Shown one piece after another: positions 1 to 10,463 of a stretch of DNA of 64,000 bases (positions are counted from its first letter, which is position 1; each line of letters opens with the position of its first letter). The translations under genes were made by a program, and so were the position numbers. Under the pieces are notes generated by a model. It was not told the DNA's origin. It ran no database searches and saw only the letters and a program-made list of their open reading frames with translations. The stretch comes from Sphingobacteriales bacterium JAD_PAG50586_3 (GTDB taxonomy: Bacteria; Bacteroidota; Bacteroidia; CAMBQF01), in contig CP096135.1 in the NCBI GenBank assembly GCA_023213195.1, forward strand, positions 3,034,842 to 3,098,841, in the 5' to 3' direction.

Positions 1-603
1 GGAACAGATGCTTCTGTATTATTAAGCTACACTCCAAACTTCACATCTACTCAAGGTCAGGCAATTGGTTTAAATTTCCGTTATGTTGGTAACAAAGCCG
101 ATACCTTCTCTATCATTGCAGGTTCTGTTGATGATGGCACTGGTCAAGGTACTGATGCTCAAAGCCAATACCAAAACTCTTGGACCCGTATCCCACCATT
201 TATTCCTAGCTTAACTAAAAACGCTAACATTGGCTACGGTAGCCCTGTAGGTTCTCAAGGTTGGTTCGAAGCTCAAAACTGGGCTTTCTGGGCTTACGTT
301 ACTTACAACGTAACTTCAGTTTCTGAAAACGCTTTCATTAAAGGTGTTAAAATCGGTCAAAACTTCCCTAACCCTGCTAACAAGGTTACTAACTTCTCTT
401 ACGAACTACAAAAACCAACTAACGTAACTTTCGAAATTTACGATATGAACGGTCGCTTAGTTAAAGAAGTTAACGAAGGCCGCGTTGAAGCCGGTAAACA
501 CAAATACACTATTGATGTTGACCAATTCAACAGCGGTGTATACTTCTTCACCATCAAAACTAACGAAACCAGCATTACTAAACGCATGGTTATCACCAAG
601 TAA
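1..603 (+). CDS. C-terminal part of a type IX secreted protein
   Basis: The reading frame is open from the window edge, so the start lies upstream. About 200 residues are visible. The last ~85 form a typical type A C-terminal sorting domain: an NFPNPA motif, then beta-strand repeats (YDMNGRLVKE, FNSGVYFFTI) ending in KRMVITK. In Bacteroidota such a domain directs export through the type IX system to the cell surface or medium and is cleaved off. The part before it, about 115 residues, is rich in Asn, Ser and aromatic residues and I do not recognise its family; it may be the end of a carbohydrate-binding or choice-of-anchor module. A strong terminator follows 20 bases after the stop. Confidence 0.85.
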   Translation, partial: GTDASVLLSYTPNFTSTQGQAIGLNFRYVGNKADTFSIIAGSVDDGTGQGTDAQSQYQNSWTRIPPFIPSLTKNANIGYGSPVGSQGWFEAQNWAFWAYVTYNVTSVSENAFIKGVKIGQNFPNPANKVTNFSYELQKPTNVTFEIYDMNGRLVKEVNEGRVEAGKHKYTIDVDQFNSGVYFFTIKTNETSITKRMVITK

Positions 604-621
604 TTTGGTATAGAATACTTA

Positions 622-656
622 CAAAAAAGCCCTGACGAAAGTCGGGGCTTTTTTTA
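622..656 (+). terminator. Rho-independent terminator
   Basis: A GCCCTGAC stem pairs with GTCGGGGC around a GAAA loop (one G-U pair). It is flanked by A6 on the left and T7 on the right, so it can act in both directions. It ends the secreted-protein gene. Confidence 0.9.
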
Positions 657-672
657 TGCGCATAAGTGGGGT

Positions 673-1265
673 TTAAAATAGCTTGGCAACTTCTTTTGCC
701 CACATACCATACATTTTACCCGAAGGGTGCAACCCATCAGTTGCTACCAATTCTTTATCAGCCATAGCTAATCTTGATATAGGGGTAATATCAATATAAT
801 TACCCCCGCAGCCAGGCTAATCCTTTTATTTACAGCATTAAAGTCATCAATATGCTTAGTTATTTCATTCCTGTCTTTACCATCAGCAAAAGGCATTGCT
901 CCCCAATCAGGAATAGATAGTACAATTACATTCTTCGCGTCTCCGGCTGCAAAGCCAATTGCCATGTCCAACAAAGCTGCAAACTCTTTCTCATAGTTAT
1001 CTATAGGGTAGCCACGGTATTGGTTATTCACCCCTATAAGCAGGCTTACAAAATTATAGGTACGGCTTATGCTTTTATCATTAATAGCAGCCAATAGCTC
1101 ATCTGTTGTCCAACCTGTTTTAGCAATAATATCAACCTCGTTTAATACAATGCCTTTAGCATTTAGCAATGCTTTAAGCTGTATAGGCCAACGTTTATTT
1201 TCGTCAACAGCTTCGCCAATGGTATAAGAATCTCCCAGGGCTAAAAAAGAAAAATGTGCATCCAT
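673..1265 (-). CDS. SGNH/GDSL-family hydrolase (one frameshift)
   Basis: This is a small esterase/lipase-type hydrolase. The N-terminus carries the GDS block with the nucleophile Ser (LALGDSYT, residues ~9-16), and the middle carries the GxN block (LIGVNNQ). The uninterrupted frame stops at 768 after a nonsense tail. Adding one base to the five-C run at 803-807 restores a tail with the catalytic Asp-x-x-His block (DGLHPS) and a stop at 673-675, giving about 197 residues, normal for the family. There is no signal peptide, so a cytoplasmic acyl hydrolase is likely; the substrate cannot be told. It stands alone between two terminators. Confidence 0.85.
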
Positions 1266-1278
1266 AACTACAAAAATA

Positions 1279-1303
1279 ACAAAGGGGGCAATTAGCCCCC
1301 TTT
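1279..1303 (-). terminator. Terminator of the collagen-like gene
   Basis: A perfect AAAGGGGGC / GCCCCCTTT stem with a 5-base loop lies 23 bases after the stop of the long minus-strand gene. On the minus strand the stem is followed by a T-rich stretch. Confidence 0.85.
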
Positions 1304-1325
1304 AAAATATAATATTCTACTTGTA

Positions 1326-4300
1326 CTATTTGTTACTGTTGTTTCTTGGTTTGGCATAGTTAACTTTTTCAGGGATTGGTGCAGGCTCAAACCTTACATC
1401 GGCATTTTTCGAAATTTTGCCATTAGGTAAAGTCTGGTCGGCAGTATTACAAACAACCTGATAAGTAAATGGCGTATTAGAATTTCCACCACCCATTTCA
1501 ACAACATCAAATCCTGTTGCAGTTTTGTTTTTAATAACAACTCCTTTGCAGTTTTCATTGTCTTCAAGCTGAACAATAACCCTTAATGGGTGCTTATCAT
1601 TAATAGTTACATTCTTAGTAAAAATAGGGTCAAGCTCTATGTGGGTAAAACCGTTAACTAAAGCGCCTTGGCCATAATCTGTAAATAAAATCTCAGGGCT
1701 TTCTGGGCAATGCATAATTACAGGGTTACCATCTAAATCATTAACTGTGGTTGATACGGCACCGGTACCTAAAATTTTATACTGTGTAGTGCCACTCCAA
1801 TAGTTTACACGGCCTATTACACCTCCATTGTCGGTATAGATAGCACCACTAACTCCTAAAGATGTGTTTTGTATATAGGCACCCCAAGTTACCCCGCGGA
1901 ATGCTCCACCACTACCACCTATTAATGCTGTAGATATTAGGCCATTACCAGAACCTACCACTCCTGTACCTGATGCATTACCATTTACACCCCAAACACC
2001 AAATGTATTGGCAGATCGTCCCTCGCCATAAACACCACCACCAGAAGCTGCTGTGGTTAATATGTTATAGCCATTAACTCCATAGTCACCATCTAAATTA
2101 GAGGTAGATGAGAAAACATCACCTATATAAGGAGATACCTGGTTAATCCAAATTTCAGATGAACCATTTGTTTGTTGGCCAATCCTCATCCTGTCTGTAC
2201 CCCCGGTAACAAGTCTAAAATCATTAGTTGTGTTACGATAAATACCGGTGTTTGCTCCTCCTGTCCAAGACCATGATGGTGCAGTAGCTGTACCATCTAT
2301 ATTTTGCATATGGCCGGTATTTAACACCCTGAATAAATCGCCACTACCAACAGTAAATTGAGCTAACGGTGTATCATCGCCAATACCAACATTTGCACCA
2401 TTATTATAAATATTACTGCTATTTAATACCCATTGTGTACCATCCCAATAAGTTGTATTACCTGCTGCAGAGCCATTAGGCAATAAACCGGTTGCGCCTT
2501 GCGGACCTTGTGGTCCAACAGGCCCTTGAGAACCTGTTACACCGTTAGATCCCGTTGGACCAACGTTACCTTGAGGACCGGCTACACCTTGTGGGCCTTG
2601 AGCTCCTTGAGGACCAACTGAACCAGTTGCTCCCGATGGACCTTGCGGACCTACTGAACCTGTTGCACCCGATGGACCGGCTACACCTTGAATACCTTGA
2701 GCTCCTTGTGGGCCTACAGGACCTACCGGACCAGCCACGCCTTGTGGGCCTTGAGCGCCATCAACACCATTTGTACCATTTGCTCCCGCAGGGCCTTGTG
2801 GACCTACTGAACCTGTCGCACCAGATGGACCGGCTATACCTTGAGCGCCTTGAGGACCAACTGAACCGGTTGCTCCCGATGGACCGGCTACGCCCTGAAT
2901 ACCTTGGGCACCTTGTGGACCTACCGGACCAGCTACGCCTTGTGGGCCTTGAGCACCGGGGGCTCCATCAACACCGTTTGTACCATTTGCTCCCGCAGGG
3001 CCTTGTGGACCTACAGAACCTGTTGCACCCGATGGACCGGCTACGCCCTGAATACCTTGAGCACCTTGTGGACCTACCGGACCTACCGGACCGGCTACAC
3101 CTTGTGGACCTTGAGCGCCTGGAGCGCCATCAACACCATTTGTGCCATTAGTACCATTTGTTCCCGCAGGGCCTTGTGGACCTACAGAACCTGTTGCACC
3201 CGATGGACCGGCTACGCCTTGTATACCTTGGGCTCCTTGTGGACCTATTGGACCTACAGGACCGGCTACACCTTGTGGGCCTTGAGCGCCATCAACACCA
3301 TTTGTGCCATTTGCTCCCGTAGGGCCTTGCGGACCTACAGAACCTGTTGCACCCGATGGACCTGCTACACCTTGTATACCTTGAGCTCCTTGTGGGCCTA
3401 TTGGACCTACAGGACCGGCTACACCTTGTGGGCCTTGAGCGCCATCAACACCATTTGTACCATTTGCTCCCGCAGGGCCTTGTGGACCTACTGAACCTGT
3501 CGCACCAGATGGACCGGCTACACCTTGAATACCTTGAGCGCCTTGAGGACCAACTGAACCGGTTGCTCCCGATGGACCGGCTACGCCCTGAATACCTTGG
3601 GCACCTTGTGGACCTACCGGACCGGCTACGCCTTGTGGGCCTTGAGCACCGGGGGCTCCATCAACACCGTTTGTACCATTTGCTCCCGCAGGGCCTTGTG
3701 GACCTACAGAACCTGTTGCACCCGATGGACCGGCTACGCCCTGAATACCTTGAGCACCTTGTGGACCTACCGGACCTACCGGACCGGCTACACCTTGTGG
3801 ACCTTGAGCGCCCGGAGCGCCATCAACACCATTTGTGCCATTAGTACCATTTGTTCCCGCAGGGCCTTGTGGACCTACAGAACCTGTTGCACCCGATGGA
3901 CCGGCTACGCCTTGTATACCTTGGGCTCCTTGTGGACCTATTGGACCTACAGGACCAGCCACGCCTTGTGGGCCTTGAGCACCGGGGGCGCCATCAACAC
4001 CGTTTGTACCATTTGCTCCCGCAGGGCCTTGTGGACCTACAGAACCCGTTGCTCCTGTTGGACCGGCTACGCCTTGTATACCTTGGGCTCCTTGTGGACC
4101 TATTGGACCTACCGGACCGGCTACACCTTGTGGGCCTTGAGCGCCATCAACACCGTTTGTTCCATTTGCTCCCGCAGGGCCTTGCGGACCTACTGAACCT
4201 GTTGCACCTGATGGACCGGCTACGCCTTGTATTCCTTGAGCACCTTGTGGACCTACCGGACCAACATCACCTTGTGGGCCTTGAGCACCGGGGGCCCCAT

Positions 4301-7300
4301 CAACACCATTTGTACCATTATTACCTGTAGGGCCAGTTACGCCGGGAGTGCCTTGCGCTCCTTGTGGACCTAGCGGACCTACCGGACCGGCTACACCTTG
4401 AGGGCCTTGAGCACCGGGGGCGCCATCAACACCATTTGTACCATTATTACCTGTAGGACCGGCTACACCTTGAATACCTTGAGCTCCTTGTGGACCTACA
4501 GGGCCAACATCTCCTTGTGGACCCTGAGCACCGGGGGCCCCATCAACACCATTTGTTCCATTATTACCTGTAGGGCCAGTTACGCCGGGAGTGCCTTGCG
4601 CTCCTTGTGGACCTATTGGACCTACAGGACCGGCTACACCTTGTGGGCCTTGAGCGCCATCAACACCATTTGTGCCATTTGCTCCCGTAGGGCCTTGTGG
4701 ACCTACAGAACCCGTTGCTCCTGAGGGACCGGCTACGCCTTGTGGGCCTTGAGCACCGGGGGCGCCATCAACACCATTTGTGCCATTGGCTCCCGCAGGG
4801 CCTTGAGGACCTACAGAACCAGTTGCTCCTGATGGACCGGCTACACCTTGAGGGCCTTGAGCACCGGCTACACCTTGAGGGCCTTGAGCACCGGGGGCGC
4901 CATCAACACCATTTGTACCATTATTACCTGTAGGACCGGCTACACCTTGAATACCTTGAGCTCCTTGTGGACCTACTGGGCCAGCTACACCTTGTGGGCC
5001 TTGAGCGCCATCAACACCGTTTGTACCATTTGCTCCCGCAGGACCTTGTGGACCTACCGGACCAACATCACCTTGAGGACCTTGAGCACCTTGTGGGCCT
5101 ACCGGACCAGCTACACCTTGAGGGCCTTGAGCGCCATCAACACCGTTTGTTCCATTAGCTCCCGCCGGACCTTGCGGACCTACCGGACCAACATCGCCTT
5201 GTGGGCCTTGAGCGCCTGGAGCGCCATCAACACCATTTATACCATCAGCTCCTGCTGGGCCTTGCGGACCTACAGGACCAACATCGCCTTGAGGACCTTG
5301 GGCTCCATCAACACCGTTTGTTCCATCTATACCATCAGCCCCCGCCGGACCTTGTGGACCTACCGGACCAACATCACCTTGAGGGCCTTGAGCTCCTTGT
5401 GGACCTACAGGACCAACATCGCCTTGTGGGCCTTGAGCACCATCAACACCGTTTGTTCCATTATTACCTGTAGGGCCAGTTACACCTGGAGTACCTTGAG
5501 CGCCTTGCGGACCTACCGGACCAACATCTCCTTGTGGGCCTTGAGCACCGGGGGCACCATCAACACCGTTTGTTCCATTATTACCTGTAGGGCCAGTTAC
5601 GCCGGGAATACCTTGAGCGCCTTGTGGACCTACTGCACCTGCTGGACCAACAGGACCAACATCTCCTTGTGGACCTTGAGCACCAGGGGCGCCATCAACA
5701 CCGTTTGTTCCATTTATACCATTTGCTCCTGCTGGGCCTTGTGGACCTATCGGACCTACATCTCCTTGTGGGCCTTGAGCACCGGGGGCACCATCAACAC
5801 CGTTTGTTCCATTATTACCTGTAGGGCCAGTTACACCTGGAGTACCTTGAGCGCCTTGCGGACCTGCTGCACCTGCTGGACCAACAGGACCAACATCACC
5901 TTGAGGGCCTTGAGCACCGGGGGCGCCATCAACACCATTTGTACCATTTGCTCCTGCTGGGCCTTGAGGACCTACATCACCTTGAGGACCTTGAGCACCA
6001 TCAACACCGTTTGTACCATCAGCTCCTGCTGGACCTTGTGGACCAACCGGACCAACATCACCTTGAGGGCCTTGCGCTCCATCAACACCATTTGTACCAT
6101 TTGCTCCTGCTGGGCCTTGTGGACCTATAGGACCAACATCGCCTTGAGGGCCTTGAGCACCGGGGGCGCCATCAACACCATTTGTACCATTATTACCTGT
6201 AGGGCCAGTTACGCCGGGAGTGCCTTGAGCACCTGCTGGACCAACAGGACCAACATCACCTTGAGGGCCTTGAGCACCGGGGGCGCCATCAACACCATTT
6301 GTGCCATTTGCTCCCGCAGGGCCTTGAGGACCAGGAATACCAACACCTGTGCCAGTAGGGCCTGTGGGACCCACAGCACCATCCGCACCGGCTGGGCCTT
6401 GCGGACCTATAGGTCCCTGAGCACCATCAATGCCATTTGTGCCATTTGCTCCCGCAGGGCCTTGAGGACCTACATCACCTTGAGGACCTTGAGCTCCATC
6501 AACACCGTTTGTACCATTTATACCATCAGCTCCCGCCGGACCTTGCGGACCTACCGGACCAACATCACCTTGTGGGCCTTGTGCGCCATCAACACCGTTT
6601 GTGCCATTTGCTCCCGCAGGGCCTTGAGGACCTACATCACCTTGAGGACCTTGAGCTCCATCAACACCGTTTGTACCATTTATACCATCAGCTCCAGCCG
6701 GACCTTGTGGACCTACCGGACCAACATCGCCTTGAGGACCTTGAATACCCTGTGCACCGTCAGCACCAGCAGGTCCTTGAGGACCAGGAATACCAACACC
6801 TGTACCGGTAGGGCCTGTGGGACCTACTGCACCATCGGTACCTGCGGGGCCTTGTGGGCCGGCAGGACCAACATCGCCTTGAGGGCCTTGAGCTCCATCA
6901 ACACCGTTTGTACCATCTATACCATCAGCTCCCGCCGGACCTTGCGGACCTACCGGACCAACATCACCTTGTGGGCCTTGTGCGCCATCAACACCGTTTG
7001 TACCATTTATACCATCAGCTCCTGCTGGACCTTGCGGACCTACAGGACCAACATCACCTTGAGGGCCTTGAGCTCCATCAACACCGTTTGTACCGTTTGC
7101 TCCCGCAGGGCCTTGCGGACCTACATCACCTTGAGGACCTTGAATACCCTGTGCACCGTCAGCACCAGCAGGTCCTTGAGGACCAGGAATACCAACACCT
7201 GTGCCAGTAGGGCCTGTGGGACCTACAGCACCATCCGGACCTGCTGGGCCTTGTGGACCTATAGGTCCCTGAGCACCATCAATGCCATTTGTGCCATTTG

Positions 7301-8222
7301 TACCATTTATTCCATCTACTCCATTAGCACCGGCAGGGCCTTGTGGACCGGCAGGACCAATAGGACCCTGAACACCATCTACACCATTTGTGCCATTAGC
7401 GCCCGCAGGACCAGCCGGACCCTGAATGCCTTGCTGCCCTTGAGCGCCATTAGCTCCCGATGGCCCCTGTGGACCAATAGGACCTACAGAACCTGTAGCC
7501 CCTTGCGGGCCGACAGGTCCGATAGCACCTTGCAAGCCCGTTGAACCTTGTGGACCAACGGGACCTATTAAACCTTGTGAGCCAGTTGGGCCAGCTGCAC
7601 CAGTAGGACCGGCAGGACCTTGTAAGCCTGTTGCTCCGTTAGCACCTGTTGGGCCAACAGGGCCTTGGGCCCCCGTAGCACCTTGTGCACCCGGGGTACC
7701 TTGTGGACCTAACGGGCCAACTTGTCCTTGCGGACCGGTAACACCACCAATACCTTGCGGCCCTGTAGCACCTGTTGGGCCCTGAGCACCATTTACAGAG
7801 CCTGCAAATAAAGCATATGGTACAGACCATAGCTTCATTGTACCCATATCTATATAACCTGAACCCGTATTAGCCCGTATTCTGGCAAAAGTTTCAGAAC
7901 CACCCCATGGAATATTGGCAAAAGAAGTTTGAAGTCCGCCTATTTGCGTACCTGTACCAATAACCAAATTAAACAAACCAAACTGGTTGGTTTGCAAACC
8001 CAAATGTTCTTCTTCGTATTGTATTACCGGGGTAAGGGTATCTGAAAGAATTGCTACCCTTATGCTAATTGGCGAGTTTACCAAAATAGTACCGGAGTTA
8101 TCCCTAGCAACAGCCTGGTAATTTACTCCTTGCGGGGGAGCGGGCTGGGCTAAACCCATTTGTATCATGCAAAACACAAAAAGGGTTGATAATGATAATT
8201 GTAGGAGTAATTTTTGTTTCAT
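1326..8222 (-). CDS. Giant secreted collagen-like (Gly-X-Y) repeat protein
   Basis: The product has 2298 residues. Residues 1-26 are a signal peptide ending LAQ. Residues 27-144 are a globular head ([14 protein letters not shown] opening) often seen on Bacteroidota collagen-like and tail-fibre-like surface proteins. Residues ~146-1912 are about 590 Gly-X-Y triplets, followed by a ~385-residue C-terminal region. That region has glycine-rich beta repeats (TGVVGSGNG), then a domain around [13 protein letters not shown] and [11 protein letters not shown] that recurs on similar proteins. The tract uses only G, P, A, Q, T, V, N, D, I, S and L, so Asp is its only charged residue. A GTGVGIP interruption breaks the triplet phase three times. 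No type IX sorting domain is seen, so how it reaches the surface is unclear. It probably trimerises into a rod or adhesive fibre. Internal repeats make copy number prone to change and to assembly error. Confidence 0.93.
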   Translation of the reverse strand: MKQKLLLQLSLSTLFVFCMIQMGLAQPAPPQGVNYQAVARDNSGTILVNSPISIRVAILSDTLTPVIQYEEEHLGLQTNQFGLFNLVIGTGTQIGGLQTSFANIPWGGSETFARIRANTGSGYIDMGTMKLWSVPYALFAGSVNGAQGPTGATGPQGIGGVTGPQGQVGPLGPQGTPGAQGATGAQGPVGPTGANGATGLQGPAGPTGAAGPTGSQGLIGPVGPQGSTGLQGAIGPVGPQGATGSVGPIGPQGPSGANGAQGQQGIQGPAGPAGANGTNGVDGVQGPIGPAGPQGPAGANGVDGINGTNGTNGIDGAQGPIGPQGPAGPDGAVGPTGPTGTGVGIPGPQGPAGADGAQGIQGPQGDVGPQGPAGANGTNGVDGAQGPQGDVGPVGPQGPAGADGINGTNGVDGAQGPQGDVGPVGPQGPAGADGIDGTNGVDGAQGPQGDVGPAGPQGPAGTDGAVGPTGPTGTGVGIPGPQGPAGADGAQGIQGPQGDVGPVGPQGPAGADGINGTNGVDGAQGPQGDVGPQGPAGANGTNGVDGAQGPQGDVGPVGPQGPAGADGINGTNGVDGAQGPQGDVGPQGPAGANGTNGIDGAQGPIGPQGPAGADGAVGPTGPTGTGVGIPGPQGPAGANGTNGVDGAPGAQGPQGDVGPVGPAGAQGTPGVTGPTGNNGTNGVDGAPGAQGPQGDVGPIGPQGPAGANGTNGVDGAQGPQGDVGPVGPQGPAGADGTNGVDGAQGPQGDVGPQGPAGANGTNGVDGAPGAQGPQGDVGPVGPAGAAGPQGAQGTPGVTGPTGNNGTNGVDGAPGAQGPQGDVGPIGPQGPAGANGINGTNGVDGAPGAQGPQGDVGPVGPAGAVGPQGAQGIPGVTGPTGNNGTNGVDGAPGAQGPQGDVGPVGPQGAQGTPGVTGPTGNNGTNGVDGAQGPQGDVGPVGPQGAQGPQGDVGPVGPQGPAGADGIDGTNGVDGAQGPQGDVGPVGPQGPAGADGINGVDGAPGAQGPQGDVGPVGPQGPAGANGTNGVDGAQGPQGVAGPVGPQGAQGPQGDVGPVGPQGPAGANGTNGVDGAQGPQGVAGPVGPQGAQGIQGVAGPTGNNGTNGVDGAPGAQGPQGVAGAQGPQGVAGPSGATGSVGPQGPAGANGTNGVDGAPGAQGPQGVAGPSGATGSVGPQGPTGANGTNGVDGAQGPQGVAGPVGPIGPQGAQGTPGVTGPTGNNGTNGVDGAPGAQGPQGDVGPVGPQGAQGIQGVAGPTGNNGTNGVDGAPGAQGPQGVAGPVGPLGPQGAQGTPGVTGPTGNNGTNGVDGAPGAQGPQGDVGPVGPQGAQGIQGVAGPSGATGSVGPQGPAGANGTNGVDGAQGPQGVAGPVGPIGPQGAQGIQGVAGPTGATGSVGPQGPAGANGTNGVDGAPGAQGPQGVAGPVGPIGPQGAQGIQGVAGPSGATGSVGPQGPAGTNGTNGTNGVDGAPGAQGPQGVAGPVGPVGPQGAQGIQGVAGPSGATGSVGPQGPAGANGTNGVDGAPGAQGPQGVAGPVGPQGAQGIQGVAGPSGATGSVGPQGAQGIQGVAGPSGATGSVGPQGPAGANGTNGVDGAQGPQGVAGPVGPIGPQGAQGIQGVAGPSGATGSVGPQGPTGANGTNGVDGAQGPQGVAGPVGPIGPQGAQGIQGVAGPSGATGSVGPQGPAGTNGTNGTNGVDGAPGAQGPQGVAGPVGPVGPQGAQGIQGVAGPSGATGSVGPQGPAGANGTNGVDGAPGAQGPQGVAGPVGPQGAQGIQGVAGPSGATGSVGPQGAQGIAGPSGATGSVGPQGPAGANGTNGVDGAQGPQGVAGPVGPVGPQGAQGIQGVAGPSGATGSVGPQGPSGATGSVGPQGAQGPQGVAGPQGNVGPTGSNGVTGSQGPVGPQGPQGATGLLPNGSAAGNTTYWDGTQWVLNSSNIYNNGANVGIGDDTPLAQFTVGSGDLFRVLNTGHMQNIDGTATAPSWSWTGGANTGIYRNTTNDFRLVTGGTDRMRIGQQTNGSSEIWINQVSPYIGDVFSSTSNLDGDYGVNGYNILTTAASGGGVYGEGRSANTFGVWGVNGNASGTGVVGSGNGLISTALIGGSGGAFRGVTWGAYIQNTSLGVSGAIYTDNGGVIGRVNYWSGTTQYKILGTGAVSTTVNDLDGNPVIMHCPESPEILFTDYGQGALVNGFTHIELDPIFTKNVTINDKHPLRVIVQLEDNENCKGVVIKNKTATGFDVVEMGGGNSNTPFTYQVVCNTADQTLPNGKISKNADVRFEPAPIPEKVNYAKPRNNSNK
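2487..7786 (-). repeat. Coding repeat array for the Gly-X-Y tract
   Basis: About 5.3 kb is made of 9-base units coding Gly-X-Y, grouped into larger phrases such as [15 protein letters not shown] and [14 protein letters not shown]. Phrase content changes along the tract. [12 protein letters not shown] phrases dominate the C-terminal third (2.5-4.3 kb), while [16 protein letters not shown] phrases dominate the N-terminal and middle part (4.9-7.3 kb). This looks like successive local amplifications. Confidence 0.9.
2761..3970 (-). repeat. Recent tandem duplication inside the collagen-like gene
   Basis: The stretch beginning at 2761 recurs at 3445, an offset of 684 bases. The second copy has one extra 9-base unit (an added Gly-X-Y), making the offset 693. 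The near-identity runs about 515-525 bases, to roughly 3275 and 3970, with only scattered third-base changes. Confidence 0.75.
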
Positions 8223-8249
8223 GTGCTACATTTTCAACATTGTTATGTT

Positions 8250-8280
8250 CAAAAGTAACGTTTTGATTTAATTTATCAAA
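8250..8280 (-). promoter_or_regulatory. Promoter of the collagen-like gene
   Basis: On the minus strand the -7 element reads TACTTTTG (8250-8257) and a TTTG -33 element sits at 8277-8280, 19 bases away. This is the Bacteroidota consensus, 28 bases before the ATG. Confidence 0.75.
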
Positions 8281-8435
8281 TTAGAATTAAATATTACATC
8301 CCTTAATTAGAGCATGAAAATAAGATATTAAATCAATTATATGATTATCAAATATTTAAAAACAGACACTTGCTGTTTTAATACAAATACCTTGTTAATA
8401 TTACATGGTGAAACATCGTTTTTTAACCGATTTAA

Positions 8436-9047
8436 CTAAGATTGTTGTAAAAATTCTACAGACCTGTTTCCAACATTAAAAAGCAAATCGAGCGAACTCA
8501 TTTCGGGTACAAAACCAAATTTTTCAGAAAACACCTGTCGGTATGGCTTAGGTTGAAAATTACTCTTTACTTTAGGACTGATGGTGTATCTGTAGTCATT
8601 ATCTACTTTAGAAAGCGGAATAAAACTATCCGTGTATTTAACATCGCACTTAAGTTTAAATAACACCAACAACTGATTCAATAAGTGTGCATTAAACTCA
8701 AATAAAAATTGATAACGCTTAGTGTAAAACGGGCTAAAATAATCGGCATAATGTTCGTAATAAGCAGAGCCACCGTAAGCCGATGCTATAGACCGCCAAT
8801 GGGCCGTTTGCCAGTTTGATGAGTAGTCAATTTCTACCTCCGTAATCAGTTGATTATTATTCTTGCCTTTTTTCAGGGGGATGATTAACGCCAACGGGCC
8901 ATTGGCACTTAATATAACAGCCCTGTTTCTATACGTTTGCTTAACAAAATGCTCTTGCGTTTCAACTTCTACAACGGTATGTTTTGCTAAAATACTAATG
9001 TATTCTACAGGTGGTAAATATGCGGTGCTGAGTAATGGAATTTCCAT
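8436..9047 (-). CDS. WbqC-like family protein
   Basis: The 203-residue product starts MEIPLLSTAYLPPVEYI and matches the WbqC-like family in length and in its hallmark blocks (QTYRNRAVI near residue 38, IDYSSNWQ..HWRSIASAYG near 73-92). These proteins are usually encoded near polysaccharide or glycan genes; their biochemical role is not settled. No signal peptide or membrane segment is present, so it is cytoplasmic. It is the last gene of the ychF-to-lepB operon, 4 bases after the signal peptidase gene. The 213 bases between it and the collagen-like gene are AT-rich and hold only that gene's promoter. Confidence 0.85.
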   Translation of the reverse strand: MEIPLLSTAYLPPVEYISILAKHTVVEVETQEHFVKQTYRNRAVILSANGPLALIIPLKKGKNNNQLITEVEIDYSSNWQTAHWRSIASAYGGSAYYEHYADYFSPFYTKRYQFLFEFNAHLLNQLLVLFKLKCDVKYTDSFIPLSKVDNDYRYTISPKVKSNFQPKPYRQVFSEKFGFVPEMSSLDLLFNVGNRSVEFLQQS

Positions 9048-9051
9048 AAAA

Positions 9052-10269
9052 TTATTCTATAGAGCGCAATAAACGATTATACCTAATGCTACGGTTTTCA
9101 TCAACCGACATCCAAATAAACCAGGCCTTGCCAACAATATGGTCTTCGGGAACAAAACCCCAAAAGCGCGAATCGGAAGAGTTATCCCTGTTATCGCCCA
9201 TCATAAAGTAATAATCCTGCTTAAAGGTATAGCTATTTACATTTTGTCCATTTAGCTTTATGTAGGGGCCATTTACCCTTAAATCATTCTGCTCGTATAC
9301 CCTGATAATGCGTTCGTATAGCTTTATATTATCTTGATTTAAAATAACCGTTTGCCCTTTTTTAGGTACATACAGTGGACCAAAAAAATCGAGGTTCCAA
9401 GGGTAAGCGGCGCTTTGCGGGAATATTTCCTGTATCCGGCGGTCAGGTGCATAACATACTAACCTTACGGTATCAACATTTTTAACACGGAGCAGGCTAT
9501 CAACCAGAGATGTGGGAATACTAAACTGATAAAAGTTGAGGCTGGTAATAGGTGTTGCCTCGCCAAAGCCCTTGCCCTGAAAATGTTCAGGCTGCACATT
9601 GCACTCCATCTCGGCCATATAATTATACTGGGCTAATGATGGCGGTACTTGTAGCTTGCGGTTTATTTGCACGGCTTTGTTTTCAATAAGCAAGGTATCG
9701 CCCGGCAATGCAATGCAACGTTTTATATAGTTTATCCTTCGGTCTATAGGCCTTGTATCATCGGCAGGGTAATTAAAAACTACAACATCTCCCCTATCCA
9801 CCTTTTCTGTTCCCGGCAGCCTAAAATAAGGTAGTTGAATATTATCTAATGATGAATTGTTTTGCCCCATTGCATTTTGCACAAAGGGTATAGCTAACGG
9901 TGTAATAGGCATACGCGGCCCATAATTTACCTTACTAACCAAAATATAATCGCCTATTAGCAATGTACCCTCCATAGACTGGCTGGGGATGTTATACGTC
10001 TCGAACCAAAAGGGTTTTATATAGGCAGTGACCAGCACTATTGCCAATATGATAGCCTCGGCCCACTCCCGCAGCATGGGCACATTGGTAGCGTGTTTAT
10101 TCCTAGGGCCAACATAGTGTACCCTTTTATTTATGGCGATAAAAAACAAATAGAAAACCCCAAATACCAAGCCCAGTAGAAAGTGATAAAAATTTTTTTT
10201 GCCGAAAGAGTGCAGCAAATCAAAAAAGGTAATCATTACAAACAAAAAGCCTATAACAGGCAATAGCAT
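9052..10269 (-). CDS. lepB: Signal peptidase I
   Basis: This protease removes signal peptides at the outer face of the inner membrane. From the ATG at 10269 there are 405 residues: membrane segments at ~1-17, 28-46 and 70-84, the catalytic Ser in IPSQSMEGTL (residue ~98), the general-base Lys in NYIKRCIALPGD (~183), and the C-terminal box MMGDNRDNSSDSR. A ~170-residue insertion between boxes is normal for Bacteroidota enzymes. The same frame continues upstream to a TTG at ~10452, interrupted only by a TAG at 10345-10347. The extra ~60 residues (membrane segment, then LALIPVVNIINVLKLTG) look like the DUF5684-type N-terminal region found on these peptidases, so the true protein may start there. 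Confidence 0.93.
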   Translation of the reverse strand: MLLPVIGFLFVMITFFDLLHSFGKKNFYHFLLGLVFGVFYLFFIAINKRVHYVGPRNKHATNVPMLREWAEAIILAIVLVTAYIKPFWFETYNIPSQSMEGTLLIGDYILVSKVNYGPRMPITPLAIPFVQNAMGQNNSSLDNIQLPYFRLPGTEKVDRGDVVVFNYPADDTRPIDRRINYIKRCIALPGDTLLIENKAVQINRKLQVPPSLAQYNYMAEMECNVQPEHFQGKGFGEATPITSLNFYQFSIPTSLVDSLLRVKNVDTVRLVCYAPDRRIQEIFPQSAAYPWNLDFFGPLYVPKKGQTVILNQDNIKLYERIIRVYEQNDLRVNGPYIKLNGQNVNSYTFKQDYYFMMGDNRDNSSDSRFWGFVPEDHIVGKAWFIWMSVDENRSIRYNRLLRSIE

Positions 10270-10463
10270 TAGTATAAGCCAATACCAACGACGGCCGGTA
10301 AGCTTTAATACATTGATTATATTAACAACAGGAATAAGTGCCAGCTAGGGCTTTAAGCCTGCTTTTTTAAATAGCAGAAAAAGAGAAATGTGCAATAAAA
10401 CTATTGCAATAATAGAAACTATAATAAGTATGGAAGGTGATATAATTATCAAACCCAGGATAG

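Noticed and set aside
1271..1278. -7 element TATTTTTG before the SGNH hydrolase
   Set aside because: Matches the consensus by letter, but lies against the terminator with no -33 element; AT-rich chance match is likely.
4848..7544. A plus-strand open frame of ~900 codons (rich in TIC, RTN and LSTG words), plus several shorter ones over the collagen gene
   Set aside because: It is the antisense shadow of the Gly-X-Y repeats; 9-base coding repeats with few stop-prone codons keep other frames open. No start context, promoter or known domain.
2487..7786. A CRISPR-like or satellite array of short repeats
   Set aside because: The units have no unique spacers and keep a Gly-X-Y reading frame throughout, so they are protein-coding.
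1326..8222. Phage tail fibre or prophage remnant
   Set aside because: The head domain resembles fibre-type proteins, but there is a signal peptide and no other phage gene nearby.
8223..8435. A small gene or RNA between the collagen-like and WbqC genes
   Set aside because: AT-rich, no open frame with a start context, no clear stem-loop; only the collagen promoter is supported.
10345..10347. Recoding of TAG as an amino acid
   Set aside because: Many genes in the window end in TAG, so TAG is a normal stop; a substitution or shortened enzyme is simpler.
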